NCBI GenBank assembly: GCA_009739215.1
Contig: VSJF01000002.1
Location: forward strand, 2,170,001 to 2,234,000
DNA: 64,000 nt
Direction of reading: 5' to 3'
From: Floccularia luteovirens
Taxonomy: Eukaryota > Basidiomycota > Agaricomycetes > Agaricales > Squamanitaceae
The notes below the pieces were generated by a model. That model was not told where the DNA came from. It saw only the letters and a list, made by a program, of their open reading frames with translations, and did not search any database. Numbering within the stretch: the stretch's first letter is position 1; every line of letters starts with the position of its first letter. This document shows, in pieces, positions 1-11,116 of this stretch. The position numbers were made by a program, and so were the translations under genes.

Positions 1-459
1 CTAGAGACAAGATACGGACAGAGAGTTGTTTGATAATCGCATTTTGTTCTGAAGCCCCCGGGTTTTCAAAAGCAGCAGGCGGTGGGCGAGCGGGGGCTGG
101 TCTGGCGACGGGAACTGACTCCCATCGACACAGGTGGGCTACCCCTCTAGTTGTGCACAATGAACAAGGATAATTGCGATCACATTTCTGCAAAGTGCAA
201 AGTAAAGATTAGCTCAAGCACGTGGAAACATCCCTGGCTGGGGTAAGGAGAAGAGTGAAAAATGAGGGGTTGTAAGACGGTGTCCCTTTAGGAGGCTCAG
301 AAACTCCGTAACAAGAAGCGGCTTTGAAGAAAAGGCGAATAAATCACTTACTTGTCGTCGTTTAGTACACTCGACACAACTGAGACGTAAGCGGCGGCGG
401 GTTTTCTTGTCTTTTTTCAGGTCCTGGGTGGTAGCCCTGGCATCTGGAGAGTGAACCAT
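1..459 (-). CDS. Zn(II)2Cys6 transcription factor, 5' end only
   Basis: This is the N-terminal part of a fungal binuclear zinc cluster regulator, expected to act in the nucleus on DNA. The first exon (459-352) ends in a basic stretch followed by C-V-E-C-T-K-R-R-Q. After an intron at 351-188 the second exon continues K-C-D-R-N-Y-P-C-S-L-C and reaches the sixth cysteine in VAHLC. Together this gives the full CX2CX6CX5-6CX2CX6C pattern. The ATG at 459 is chosen because the reading frame upstream shows no recognisable sequence; an earlier in-frame ATG is possible. The protein runs off the left edge, so the middle homology region and the true end are not visible. Family call is firm; target genes are unknown. 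Confidence 0.85.
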
Positions 460-728
460 GATATGGTTAAGACCAAAGCAGGAGGGAAATCGGGGATGCG
501 AACGATATGTTTTGGGTTGAAATAAATGAATACGACAATGGTGTTGAGAGTTGCGATCAACTGTCACGGGCGTATGGCCGAACAGTAGGACTTTGAAGCG
601 ATCTTACAGACTTATAAATCGAAATGTCTAAGATCTCTTTTTATCAAGGAACCAAAGCCATCAACATATGACAAACGAGATTCTGTATACCAAGGATCAA
701 CATTATAGCGCTCTTCTTCTACTTAAGC

Positions 729-1955
729 TTAGACATTCAAAAACCGTTTGCCACCCTGCCACACTGTAAAGCTCACAGCAGTCATGGGAACTACTTTAAG
801 GTACCCGATACTAAGTCCAACATAAAACCCTCTCCACCCCCCAGAATGCCATACTGTGCTTACGGTCTCTCCCCAGCGAAGCCAGCGATCTGGTCGTGTG
901 ATCCCTCCAACTTGCATTCTTCTACGGATCACTTCAAATGGATATGACGCCGTTTGAGCAAGGGCGCCTGATAAAGCTCCAATAGATAGGTCGGCTAATG
1001 GTGTTGGGTGATTGTGCCCAGTTTTGTTCGGACCAAGAAAGCGAGATCTTAAAAAGCCCCAACTAAGGAACGAGACGCCCGCATAAGGTATCATGCCGAT
1101 TATTGTAACAGTAAACCCTCGGTAAAATTTTAGTAGTGGGAAACGATTGAAGTATTGCTTGGTGTTGATATTTGGAATAGGGTTAGCTGGGATAGGTTTC
1201 CCTTCGTTGTATATCTGATGAAACGCGCTCAAGAATGATGGACGAGCCGCGAAAACCGAGGAATTAGGGGATGAGGTCTGAAACGCCATTCTAACCCGAA
1301 TGACCTCGAGGGGATATGTGAAAAAAACTGACATAGTGCCTGCGAACCTGAGTGAGCAAGCATACAACGTGCACAATTGTACTATAGAATAACCTGATAT
1401 TGCACCCGCAAGAAAACGGCGAACATTCGTCTCTTCTTGTTGGGTGGGCATTAATATCTGAAATGGGAAGAATTGTTATCATGTCTGTAATCACTACCAA
1501 GCACAATACTGAAATCACGACGAGCACGGACGTTGTGAGCCTGATCATAAGCCATAAACTTGATAGCCGCGTACGGAAATATGCGTAGGAGAGTTGCGGA
1601 ATGTCCTTGAAAAAGTCCACGTATTCCTCCGTCTCCATAGATTGCGGTACCAGCACGGAAAGCACCGCTCCAAGATCCTGGTACAATACATCAGTACTCG
1701 CAAGTTCCGACTAATATACTATACACATACCTGCATACTTCTGGAAGTCTGGGTTAGAGGCCTGGAATAGGATCTTGACTCTATCAAGTGGAGCGACAAC
1801 TGTCTTGGCCTAGAGGAATGTGATGTTAATTATATAAATGATTGATATTTCAAGGGACGCACAACACATCCTGCAAAACCACCGGCGAGTCCAGAACGAA
1901 TTATAAAGTGCAAAGACTGCTTGTCTGTCGACGTGACTTGGACATTTGGACTCAT
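729..1955 (-). CDS. Mitochondrial carrier, LEU5/SLC25A42-type (probable coenzyme A transporter)
   Basis: A mitochondrial inner-membrane carrier of about 350 residues. The first exon starts at ATG 1955 and gives [10 protein letters not shown]; the next gives [16 protein letters not shown], the first PX[DE]XX[RK] signature (PLDRVK). A third exon gives the loop [20 protein letters not shown], typical of the family. The last exons carry the second signature ([13 protein letters not shown]) and the third ([11 protein letters not shown]). The repeat pattern and the wording around the signatures resemble yeast Leu5 and animal SLC25A42, which move CoA into mitochondria; substrate is therefore inferred. 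One join, near 1440-1530, is uncertain because two phase-0 donors fit. The gene is divergent from HOP2 with 244 bases between start codons. Confidence 0.85.
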
Positions 1956-2199
1956 TCGCAGATCCTAAGGAATGGATGTCATGCACCTTGGATGGCTTCA
2001 AAAACTTAGTAAAGATGACCGACGCGGGTGGGGCTCTCAAGGCTAAAGAATATAGCTGACTTACATCGCATTCCACCTGGTTTCCTCGATAAAATGATTA
2101 CCCAATTCCGAGCCGGATCCATTGTCACCCGCTTAATACGTCACGTGTACATATATTTAAGTCACGATCCCCTTCGTCGCGTCTTTCTCCAGTTCACAA
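1956..2199. promoter_or_regulatory. Bidirectional promoter between the LEU5-like carrier and HOP2
   Basis: The 244 bases between the two divergent start codons must hold both promoters. A palindromic CACGTG element (bHLH-type site) lies at 2142-2147, followed by an AT-rich stretch. Function is inferred from position only. Confidence 0.5.
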
Positions 2200-3257
2200 A
2201 TGTCTGCAAAGGCAAAAATTCCTATTCTCAAAGGTCAAGAAGGTTGGACTTTCTTAATTCCGTGAATATCAAATACTGAGTCTGGATCCCTTCAAGCGGA
2301 AGACAAGATACTGGAATATGTTAAAAGCGTGCGCATAAATCTACTTTTCACAAAATATATGCGGTAAATGCTTATCACAGATGAACCGTCCGTATGGGGC
2401 GGTTGATGTCGCAGCAAACCTGAAAGGAGCGGTACCAAAAGCTACAACTCAAAAGATATTGGTCTCCCTCGCAGAGAAGGGAGAACTTGTCCAAAAATTA
2501 TATGGTATGATATGCGTACCATGTGGCATGTAATGGAAAACCGTACATAAATTCAGGGAAAACAACCTTTTTCGTTGCAAACCAAGCCAATATGGAGTGT
2601 ATGCCGGCTGAAAAGATCGCTGAGCTGGAAGTTGAACTCAAGACAATAGAAGAAAACAACAAACTGCTCTCCGTTGAACTAAAGTCGATATCAGCTGGTA
2701 AGAAGTTGCAGGGTAAAAAGCTATTTTGCTAAACGAAGTAGAGCTTTCAAAGATTAGAAGCAGCCCGACAGATGCCGAGCTAGATCTGCAAATTACAGCA
2801 ACTTCAGCCTCGGTATGGATCCACTGTTATAAAAGTCTGTGATCATTCGATGACGGGTAGAGCACCCCTAGGTTGAACAACTGATAACTCGAATCCAACC
2901 TCTTCGCGCAGGGGCACCCCCAATTTCTGCAGAGGATCGAGCACAAGTAGATGCGGAGTGGACGAAGTGGAGGGCTGAATGGATCAAGCGCAAGAAGGTC
3001 TTTGATACGTATGCCAGCCTCCGACAGTCTGTATAGTCACTGATGCCACCAATATTTGAGTAGGTTTTGGCAATTTGTGACTAGACTCTTTGCCACCACA
3101 AGAAGCCGCATCTCTAGCCGAAGACCTCGGGATTGAATTGGATACCCCCGAACATAGAACGCTTGAACGTAGTGCTATATGCGCCCAGAAAAATACCAAT
3201 TCGTTGAAAAGGAAACGACTGATTGATCAACTAATTTCTACCTGCTTCACGTTGTGA
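2200..3257 (+). CDS. HOP2: HOP2/PSMC3IP (TBPIP family) meiotic pairing factor
   Basis: HOP2 works with MND1 to help Dmc1/Rad51 pair homologous chromosomes in meiosis. The gene is split into at least seven short exons, so no single reading frame shows it. Exons at 2200-2233, 2297-2328 and 2381-2504 give a winged-helix segment: EDKILEYVK, then NRPYGAVDVAANLKGAVPK and LAEKGELVQKLYG. Exon 2557-2697 continues GKTTFFVANQANMECMPAEK and a leucine-rich coiled coil (AELEVELKTIEENNKLLSVE). Later exons carry AEWTKWRAEWIKRKKVFD, matching the conserved W..W.KRKR region, and LPPQEAASLAEDLGIE near the C terminus. The splice phases of the first four exons agree. The last two joins and the stop at 3257 are less certain. 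About 215-230 residues, normal for the family. Confidence 0.85.
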
Positions 3258-3512
3258 TACTAATTGCAGATAAACCGGTCAGAAAAGCACTTACATAGAT
3301 CCTTGGACATTATTCAATCACGGTAGTGTAAATTTGAAATACTAAATTAAGCAGAGCTGTAGAGATATTAGAATAGAGTGAGACGTGTATAGATAGGACA
3401 CCTTGGAAGCGTTGTAGACAGACATTGTAATAGCAAAACACAGCCAAACTGAGACGGAGCAATGCAGCGACCGAAGGCTGTGACGTTCTGCTTGGTCTGC
3501 TTCCATAGCTCA

Positions 3513-3556
3513 ACTCTTTCTTTCTCTCTCTCTTTCTCTCCCTCATCTTCTCTCTC
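3513..3556 (+). promoter_or_regulatory. Pyrimidine-rich tract directly upstream of the Rho2 gene
   Basis: A 44-base stretch of almost only C and T ends just before ATG 3559. CT-rich blocks next to the start are common in highly expressed fungal genes. The rest of 3258-3512 shows no gene. Confidence 0.4.
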
Positions 3557-3558
3557 AA

Positions 3559-4631
3559 ATGGCCTCTCAGAACCCTGTATGTCATCCTCTCTCTTTCTTT
3601 CTTTCTCTTCTTTTATCTCTCTTATTCAATAGATCAGGAGGAAGCTCGTCATTGTTGGTGATGGTATGTAATTTTCTTTATCTCCACAGCTGCCTCTCAG
3701 CCTTTCAACTATAGGCGCCTGTGGGAAGACTTCTTTGCTGTGTTCTTTTGCTCTTGGGGAATTTCCCAAGGAATACGTGAGTTGGTCAGCTGCTTCTGCT
3801 TTGATCAAACTCTCAGCTGTTTCACTCTTCCCCAGCAACCAAGTACGTGTCCACTGGCCTCACCCCTCTACCTCTGCACACATTCTCAATAATGAAATCC
3901 AGCTGTATTTGATAATTACGTCGCCGAGATCAGGCTGGATGAAAAGCCTGTACAGTTGGCATTATGGGATACAGCGTATGCAATCACTTGTGCCCGCACA
4001 CCATCATTCTTGTTTGATCTAATTCTCTCATCTCAGTGGCCAGGAGGAATACGAGGTTTGCCATCCTTATTATTAATAATTGGCCCAGAAGCTTATCGAA
4101 CGTGTGCTTTAGCGCTTACGACCAATGTCTTATTCGAAATCTCATGTTATTCTAATTGCTTTCGCCTTGGATACACCTGACAGTCTCGAAAATGTCACAA
4201 CAAAGGTACGTGGCATTACCACAGGTCTTCTTCATTTGGGTTTTGATTGTCCGCAGTGGATTGAAGAGGTGCGCTCAATATGCGGTCCTACAATACCGGT
4301 GATCCTTGTCGGTTGCAAAGCCGACCTTAGGCCGAACACCCCCCACCCTAATACACCAGATAATCCTTGCCCTTGGGTTACCCGTGAGCAAGGTGAGCGG
4401 GTGGCTCAGATCATTGGTGCACGTGCATACAAGGAATGTTCTGCACTCAAGATTGAGGGTGTCGATGACGTCTTTGAGACAGCGACACGTGCCAGCATGC
4501 TAATGAGGGATGGCGTGCCGAGTAATGGCCAGGCTACAGCAGAGAACAAGCACCACCGAAGGCGCAGCAATGGCCGCCCAGCCGTCCAGGAAGAAGAGAA
4601 AAGCAGCTGGAAGTGCTGTGTCATTTGCTGA
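3559..4631 (+). CDS. Rho-family small GTPase, Rho2-type
   Basis: A membrane-anchored Rho GTPase that would act in cell-wall and actin control. Exons read MASQNP, then IRRKLVIVGDGACGKTSLL (P-loop), ALGEFPKEY, a 7-base exon CAACCAA (3836-3842), then TVFDNYVAEIRLDEKPVQLA, LWDTAGQEEYE (switch II with the catalytic Gln), RLRPMSYSKSH and WIEEVRSICGPTIPVILVG. The base-binding motif is CKAD. The protein ends KCCVIC, a CAAX box for prenylation. Compared with most Rho proteins it has a proline-rich insert after LVGCKADLR (PNTPHPNTPDNPCP) and a basic tail before CAAX. About 210 residues. Sequence around PMSYSKSH and the ECSALKIEGVDDVFE segment fits Rho2 better than Rho1 or Rho3, but the subfamily call is by eye. 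Confidence 0.9.
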
Positions 4632-5285
4632 GGCTCAAAGGACTAGAATGTTCATGTTTTCTTATTATCAATCATCCAGTGCTACTGCTATTTCACATCG
4701 CATATTCCATGGATTCCTCCGGACTTTGGAATTTAAATACATACGTACGTCAATTAACGCCGAGATTTACGCCTCACCTTTATATCTTGATTCATCGCTA
4801 GTATCATTTCCTCTACCTTTTAGACCCATGCCATCACTATATTGCACACATATTGCTGTTCAGTTGCTTTCGACGTATATTTCTCGGCTTTATGTTTGTT
4901 TTTCGTTACATACAGCCATAGTTATGTTTAACGTTGTTGAGTGCTAGCTTGCGTTCGCAACCCATGTAAAAGTACTCAAGAAAGCTTCTTAATCAATATA
5001 TGGCCTGTTCACTAGTATTCTTACTCCTTGTCAGCGCCACAATTGCGAAACTGTTGTCCCGGAGCCACAAAATTGTAGAATGAACACAAGACAAACTACT
5101 CCATCCATGGCCCCTTTGATGTCCATTGACAATCGATTTGTTGAGTTGGATACAAAGGTCAAAGCCTGTACACTCCTTTTCTATGGCCTTGACAAAGGCC
5201 ACAAACAGAAGTTGCCAATAGGTATATAACTTGAAAATAAGAAACATGTTTACAACACGAATCCAGATTCCTCTTCCAATACATA
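4632..5285. other. Intergenic, no gene seen
   Basis: 3' flank of the Rho2 gene and 5' flank of the hemerythrin-like gene. Short open frames on both strands show no recognisable protein. Confidence 0.5.
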
Positions 5286-6490
5286 ATGTTCCCACTCCCA
5301 CTCTTCTCCACCGTTCCAGACAACCTCGAGACCATGGAGTGAGTCAAGCAAAGTTTTGGCTCGCTTTCATTTCGATTCTAACCCTGCTTTGGTTAAAAAG
5401 CTCAAGATATGCTCTCCGGTTCCAAAACACTTTTATGAAGGTAGGGGAAGATCATTCTAATTAGTGTACTTCTTCGGGCTAAGCTCACCACGTTGATTGG
5501 CATACGAATAGAACACGATCATCCGCGGCCTCAACAAAGTTTTCGAGGTGGCACCGATGATCGGACCCAATCACTCTTCATTCCAATCCTTTTTGGTTTA
5601 CGCCAAAGCTGTATGCGACATGCTTCAATTGCAAATGGATGGTATGGTTTTTGTCCCGGGTATGGAAGACTTGGAGAATGAACCCTGAAGTGAAAACTTT
5701 ATAGGTGACCAAATCTTCTTTACGACTCGTGACACTCGAGGTTGGGCGTTGGATCAGACCCTTGGCAAGGATTGTAATCCCAAGGGCCGAAAGACGAGAG
5801 AAACGGTACACCTGATCGAACAGACATTGTTTAATTGGTCCAACGTGAGTGGATCCTTGTCCTCAAAATGGTCCATCTGCTGAACCATTGAATTAGAACC
5901 CAACTACCTATCGTCCCCAGACGTTGCAAGCACATCTACAAACCCTCGAGGGAACATTACTTGCCGAAATGAGCAAGCAGGTAACGTCCAGTTGGCATTC
6001 GATGGTTGGCGTGATGACCAACCCCGTCTTTCATACAAGGTTGATTCGATCCAAGCGACTAAACTTTTAAAAATTGTTCCTGAAGAGAAACTACGGGGCA
6101 TGATCAAAGGTACGTTGATAAAGAATCCCTTCTATTAATTCTCCAGGGAAAATTCATCGTGTTTGTAAAGAACATGTCGCCTGGCTAGCTTCTCATAGTG
6201 ACATAACAATCTTGCTGCCGTGAGTTTGATTTATCTCGATGTGATGTCAGCGCCTTAGAGTTTGGTACCAGATTCGTCGTATCACATCATGACCCAAGGA
6301 CATCGGCACACTGGCCCTTACTCACCAAAGAGGGCTGGGCAGCGCTACCTGACCTGGTAGCAGCACATCAAAAGTCAGTCTAGGTGTCATCCATTGCTTA
6401 TGATTAAATTCTTAACATCACATTTCCAGATGCTGGGACTTCGCTCCGCTTTATCCAATTGTTCAGCGTCCACCGATACGTCCGTTTTGA
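5286..6490 (+). CDS. Hemerythrin-like (HHE) fold protein, metal ligands apparently lost
   Basis: Start chosen at ATG 5286 (MFPLPLFSTVPDNLETM), which joins by phase to SRYALRFQNTFMK and then NTIIRGLNKVFEVAPMIGPN. Fungal HHE proteins have this order: H-N-x-I-I-R-G-L-N, a four-helix bundle, and a C-terminal F-V-x-x-H-H-D-P...HWP segment. Here the C-terminal FVVSHHDPRTSAHWPLLTKE is intact, but the first ligand His is Asn in KNTIIRGLN. The usual HHxGEE stretch reads LQMDGDQIFF, so iron binding looks unlikely. At least seven exons; about 260 residues. Function is unknown; a structural or binding role rather than oxygen or iron chemistry is inferred. The next gene, on the other strand, is the iron-sulfur factor ISA2, tail to tail. 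Confidence 0.7.
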
Positions 6491-6688
6491 GTCTAGTCGC
6501 ATTTCAGTTTGTCGGGTCGAATTATGGTATTTATGACTGATATTGAGATGTATAGATATGAATTATATTTTTATGATGGAATATGTCTGGCACACGGGAA
6601 TTCTAACATATTGATGAGTCAAAGCATGGAAACGATATTATACAGCAGCTTCTGTCCGACCTTTTGCTTTTATAATATTCCAACACCA

Positions 6689-7407
6689 CTACTCTTTGAG
6701 CTCCCAGCTTACTCCACAGCCGCAACCACTTCCCTTCGCCTGGGGATTGTTGTTTATACGAAAGCTGCTGCCTATAAGTTCCGTTGCGAAATCTATGGTC
6801 GAACCATTAAGGAGGGGTAGTGAGACAGCATCTACAAATATATTCGATGGTTTAAGTGTCGGATGTGTAAAATGACTACCAAAAAGCTGTTAGTAATGTA
6901 AACTCGGGATAATTCTGTTGCACATACTAATCATCTCCAGAACGCTTATCCGCAAGTTCCATCTTGTATTGGTATCCGTGACACCCTCCTGATTCAACAG
7001 CAATTCGAAGTGCAGCATCGGAATTTCCTTCCCGTGCTGCTATCATCATCAGTTGCTAAAGTGCTATTAGGCACCCGACTGAATAAGAACAGGTTCATGG
7101 AAAAACTCACTTGCGCGGCTCTATCGGTAATGACAAGTCTTACCTCTTCTGGTGGCAACAAATCAACTTCCATTTCATTCTGATGGAGGTATTCTGGTGA
7201 AGGGGCTGATAATACTACCGTAGGCTTTGCTGGGAGATGCGATGCAAGTTCTGCAGGTCTATGGGTCGTCACGGATAACGTTCGTATGATCGGAGGCACT
7301 GCACTACGTCGTAAGTGGTGATAAGGAGTTGTTAGACGGTGGTTATATAGCGTCGAGTTAGTAATGTTTCGGGACCATGAGAATAAGGATTGTTTTGCTC
7401 TGAGCAT
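6689..7407 (-). CDS. ISA2: Mitochondrial iron-sulfur cluster assembly factor ISA2
   Basis: A-type carrier that, with Isa1 and Iba57, matures mitochondrial [4Fe-4S] enzymes. The start at 7407 gives MLRAKQSLFSWSRNI, a basic, Arg-rich amphipathic stretch suited to mitochondrial import; a longer in-frame start at 7470 exists. The core follows over three exons: EVRLVITDRAAQ, then SDAALRIAVESGGCHGYQY, then FHFTHPTLKPSNIFVDAVSL, ending GSGCGCGVSWELKE. The three conserved cysteines of A-type proteins (GGCHG and CGCG) are all present. About 190 residues. The family is clear; ISA2 rather than ISA1 is chosen from the GCHGYQY and SGCGCGVSWEL wording. Confidence 0.88.
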
Positions 7408-8200
7408 TTCCGGAGTATCGTGGGCTTCGTCGTTTGCATTCTGGAGAGCGCGGGGTGGTTTCAGACACATGATGGATACTCGTGACCAGAGGAAATTCCC
7501 GGTGATTCCCGGTTTCTTTTCACCAGAATTTGAAAGAGTTACGTCGAGTTCTGAAACGCTACATCACATCATTTATGAAGCATCGACATCGTTCAGTATT
7601 CAAGCGTACAGAACAATAAAGAAATACTCGTCAGAGACAGGAGATTGAAGGTGTTTGGCCTCAGTTGTTCTCTTTGACGTTCTAACAGCAACGGGAAAGA
7701 AAAAGGCTCGGTCAGGACATTAGTTTTTCATTAAGTCATTTTCCGAAACAACTCACGAATCTCCCCGCTTCTCACGTCTCTGTATTCTACTTTCTCCCTC
7801 TTCCGACATTTGTCCCTTACAATGTGACAAATGTCTTCAGACCTGATACAAACAATGTACAGCACTACATAACTGCTGTGTACAATACATAGCACGAAAA
7901 TGGTGCTTTCCAAGACACTGACAAAAAAACTGCTGGGATCAAATAACGTGCCACAAGTAGCACTTCAATTACATCACATTTCAACCAAAACCAATAAAAT
8001 TAACCCGTTCGTAGCGGGCACTGCCGTGCAGAAAGGACGGCCTTACTTTAATTGTAACATGTATACGAGTGGACACATTTCTATTCAGGGTACACTGTAT
8101 AGGGTTATTATAGAAACACGGGGAAAACAAGTGCCTTGTGGGAGTGGTGGAAACAACAATATCCTTGTCAAGGAAACGAAAATTTAGGAATTATGCTTTG
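7408..8200. other. Intergenic, no gene seen
   Basis: 5' flank of ISA2 and 3' flank of the DUF6533 gene. A 95-codon frame on the plus strand (7900-8187) has no family resemblance and no partner exons. Confidence 0.5.
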
Positions 8201-9501
8201 TCAAGAGTCTCCTGGTGATAAGGGTCGAAGACTCTGCTCCACATTAATGCCTTCCGAAGACATGGTGAATGATGTGAGTTCTGGCCCATGTATGCCAGAG
8301 AAGTAGTCATCCGTTGTTGAGAACGACAACATGTTGAGGACAATTTTGCACGTCTTCCGATTAATCAGATGGCGGATAAGGAAGTGCTAACTATATGGTG
8401 CTTACAGAGATCGAAGTAATACTAATAAATCCTCTGACCACGAGATAAGCGCACGTAGGACACTAAAAAAAGAAACCATACATACGGGAATGCAGTGTGG
8501 ATAATAGGCCCAATAACATTATAAGTAATGCCCACAATCACCAAGAGAAGTAATCCTACAAATCAAATAACTGAGTAAACCATAATCACACAAAGGTCAT
8601 ACGCACCAGATAACATAATGAAAACAGAAGAGCTATCTCTTATAATCATTGAGAGCAGGGGTACTTTTGTCCAACCAAGTTCTCGTCTTGTTTTTAAATG
8701 CTTATAACAGGTCAGCAACCAGATGAACAATTGGGTAGACACTTCTGCGATGCTAATGAATGGTTTCAAAGTTGGGAGAGCAGAAGATAACCGCTCACAC
8801 TCACATGAAGTAAGGTACAGTAGTAGGCGCTTTTGTTGGAAGGCAGGTCAACCCAAATTCGATCTTCGAGAAAGATAGAAAGCCATAGACAATGGCCATA
8901 CAAATTTCAATGACGATTAGTGTGGACAAGATACACGCAATCACGCGGCTCCGACTGAACAGTGCGTACACTGATAGATAATAGACTGTAAAAAATTAAA
9001 TAAGAAACATTATGGCACCACTGACCGCGGACACCCAAGATAACCTCGAGAGAGAGTAACAACAAGGAAAACATTCCCAACTGGGCATTATACCATGCAC
9101 GACAGTGAGCTGCTCCGAAAACAACGTTGCCGTTTTGGTATTGGGACACTATTGTAGAGTTGATTCTGCAGTAACACAATAAGACAACGGTGATAACAAA
9201 GACAAGCGTCAGTCACATTTGAGAGATCAGGCCGGCATAACGAGCAACGGAATATGCCAATTTGATGTAAGTATAAGTTTGTTTCCTATCAGGGAGTGAT
9301 GCACCGATACCGGGTATGATCAAGGCGTTCATACCTCCAAACATAAGATATCTCCTGGTCAAAAGAATCGAGCCATTCCCAAGTGAGCACTGTTAACAAG
9401 GCATCTGAATCCAAAAATAGTCATTGGTTGCCAACTGAGGCGACAAGATGCGACGTACAAGAGACGGCGCGCACAAGAAATGTTGTGGTATAATGATCCA
9501 T
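8201..9501 (-). CDS. DUF6533-type seven-helix membrane protein
   Basis: A polytopic membrane protein of a family expanded in mushroom-forming fungi; function unknown. ATG 9501 gives MDHYTTTFLVRAVSY, then an intron with a strong GTACGT donor, then ALLTVLTWEWLDSFDQEISY and VWRKKQTYTYIKLAYSVARY, which is the DUF6533 signature region (short Asp/Glu turn followed by W-R/K and an aromatic helix). Further exons encode hydrophobic helices including AQLGMFSLLLLSLEVILGVR, SRVIACILSTLIVIEICMAI and AEVSTQLFIWLLTCYKHLK, and end in a hydrophilic tail with stop at 8201. The last two exons are less certain. The start is divergent from SPP2. A second member lies at 45945-47814. Confidence 0.7.
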
Positions 9502-9695
9502 ATGGGAAAGAAGGGTGACCAGATTGGCGTCGTTGGATGATACATAAGCTTACTCTGAACAAGGGACATTGAAGGGAAGTGCACCTACGAGAGCTAAAAT
9601 GCCAAGATATTGCACATAAAACAGCTGACGTAATAGACATTGCTGACCAAATACCTTCCCACTCTCTCCTCACCGTTCCTTTCGTCTTGACAACA
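9502..9695. promoter_or_regulatory. Bidirectional promoter between the DUF6533 gene and SPP2
   Basis: 194 bases separate the two divergent start codons, so both promoters overlap here. A CT-rich block lies just before ATG 9696. Confidence 0.45.
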
Positions 9696-10985
9696 ATGTC
9701 CTCTGCAGTCCAAAAAGTTTCTTTCACTGTTCGTAGACCAACTCCTATATCCAGGGCTTCCTCAGGCCCTGAATCAGATAGTGGGTCATTTAAACATCCC
9801 CCACTTCCTCGTCACCTAGTAGTTTCAAATGACTCAACTCCACTCGGAAGTCCCTTGGCTCGTAGCGCAGCTTCATCTCCTAAGCCCGCATACCATGAAC
9901 AAGACTCCAGTGACGAAGGCGAGGCTATCGAGGATGAGCTTGTAACCGGTTTTGATAGATTTGGAGTTCAGCGGTGTGTTCATTTGAATTTCAGTTCACT
10001 GCAGTCATCTCAACTCACAAAAGTCCTCCCTCCTAATGCTCTTCCTAGTTTGCACCGCCATAAGGAAGTCAAGCAGGGCCCACTTGTGATACCCGCCCTT
10101 CAAAACCGTGATTGGCGAGAACTTGCACGCAAACGACGTAACGCAACTCAATACGTTCCCGCTTCTGCCAAAGCAGAAACAGGGAAAGATGGTAGCGTCG
10201 GTGGCCTGGGCACTAGAGACACTATCAACTCAGGACCTGTTCTCTCCGGTTTGCAAATCAAGCAACGAGAAGTGGTGGAGAACGAGAGTGAGCAAGTAGT
10301 TAGTGAGGTAGATGTGAAGATGGAAGATGTGAAAGTGGAAGAGTCAGAAGATTCAGAAGATCAAATTGCTTTACGCGCCATTTTGGCAGAAACAAATGGC
10401 ATTGCCCATGACGGGCCTGTGATTGACATAATTCCTACACCGATTTCAGAAGCCGATGCCCTCAAACAGGATGTAGAGGAACTTCCTGATGCTGCCACTC
10501 TGGAAGATTACGATAGAGTCCCGGTGTCACAATTCGGTGCAGCCTTGTTGCGTGGTATGGGTTGGAAAGAGGGTACAGCTGCCTCTCGAAAGCCTGGTAA
10601 AGGGCTAGTAGAGCCGTATCTGCCATCAGCGAGGCCAGCACTGTTAGGAATTGGAGCTAAGGAAAGAGAGATTCTTGATGATGGTAGCAAGAAACGAAAC
10701 GGAGGAAAGTTGCGTCCCGAGCGACGCTATGTTCCCATCATCAAGAAAGAGACAGAGGGCAATTCAAACTCGTCTTCCGATCGAGTGGACAGACAAAGGT
10801 CTTCTCCGAAACGTTCCTTAACCTCTTCAAGAAGAAGTTCGAGATCACCAAGGAGATACAAGGACGATGATGAGCGAAGGAAAGATTCGCGACGAGACCG
10901 GGATTATTATGATCGCGAACGCAGCTATGATAGAGACAGAGATAGGAAAAGCGGCTCAGAAAGAGATAGAAGGAGAGATTACTAA
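9696..10985 (+). CDS. SPP2/GPKOW-type G-patch splicing factor
   Basis: SPP2 binds and activates the DEAH helicase Prp2 before the first splicing step; the G-patch is the helicase contact. ATG 9696 opens MSSAVQKVSFTVRRPTPISR, the usual N-terminal KVSFTL-like motif. Mid-protein QGPLVIPALQNRDWRELARK is another conserved block. The G-patch reads PVSQFGAALLRGMGWKEG followed by PYLPSARPALLGIGAKE. The C terminus is an Arg/Ser/Asp-rich tail. A possible 50-base intron starts near 9973 (GTGTGTTC); the frame is open through it, so both readings stay in frame or nearly so. About 410-430 residues. Nuclear location is inferred from role and RS-like tail. Confidence 0.85.
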   Translation: MSSAVQKVSFTVRRPTPISRASSGPESDSGSFKHPPLPRHLVVSNDSTPLGSPLARSAASSPKPAYHEQDSSDEGEAIEDELVTGFDRFGVQRCVHLNFSSLQSSQLTKVLPPNALPSLHRHKEVKQGPLVIPALQNRDWRELARKRRNATQYVPASAKAETGKDGSVGGLGTRDTINSGPVLSGLQIKQREVVENESEQVVSEVDVKMEDVKVEESEDSEDQIALRAILAETNGIAHDGPVIDIIPTPISEADALKQDVEELPDAATLEDYDRVPVSQFGAALLRGMGWKEGTAASRKPGKGLVEPYLPSARPALLGIGAKEREILDDGSKKRNGGKLRPERRYVPIIKKETEGNSNSSSDRVDRQRSSPKRSLTSSRRSSRSPRRYKDDDERRKDSRRDRDYYDRERSYDRDRDRKSGSERDRRRDY

Positions 10986-11116
10986 CGTACAGAGGTGCGA
11001 GACGATATTCATTAGATATGATCGAATTTGTACGATTGCATTACCATACTCCTCCAACTAGCATAAGTACGACTGTTTTGTCCGTATTATAGAAGTGATG
11101 CTGTGAGAAACTTGAC

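Noticed and set aside
7900..8187. 95-codon plus-strand frame starting with ATG
   Set aside because: No family resemblance, no flanking exons and no promoter-like context; likely chance in AT-rich DNA.
9395..9410. Apparent frameshift in the first DUF6533 gene at ATGCCTTG
   Set aside because: A 54-base intron with donor GTACGT and acceptor TTCAG removes the conflict and gives a good N terminus from ATG 9501, so no sequence error is needed.
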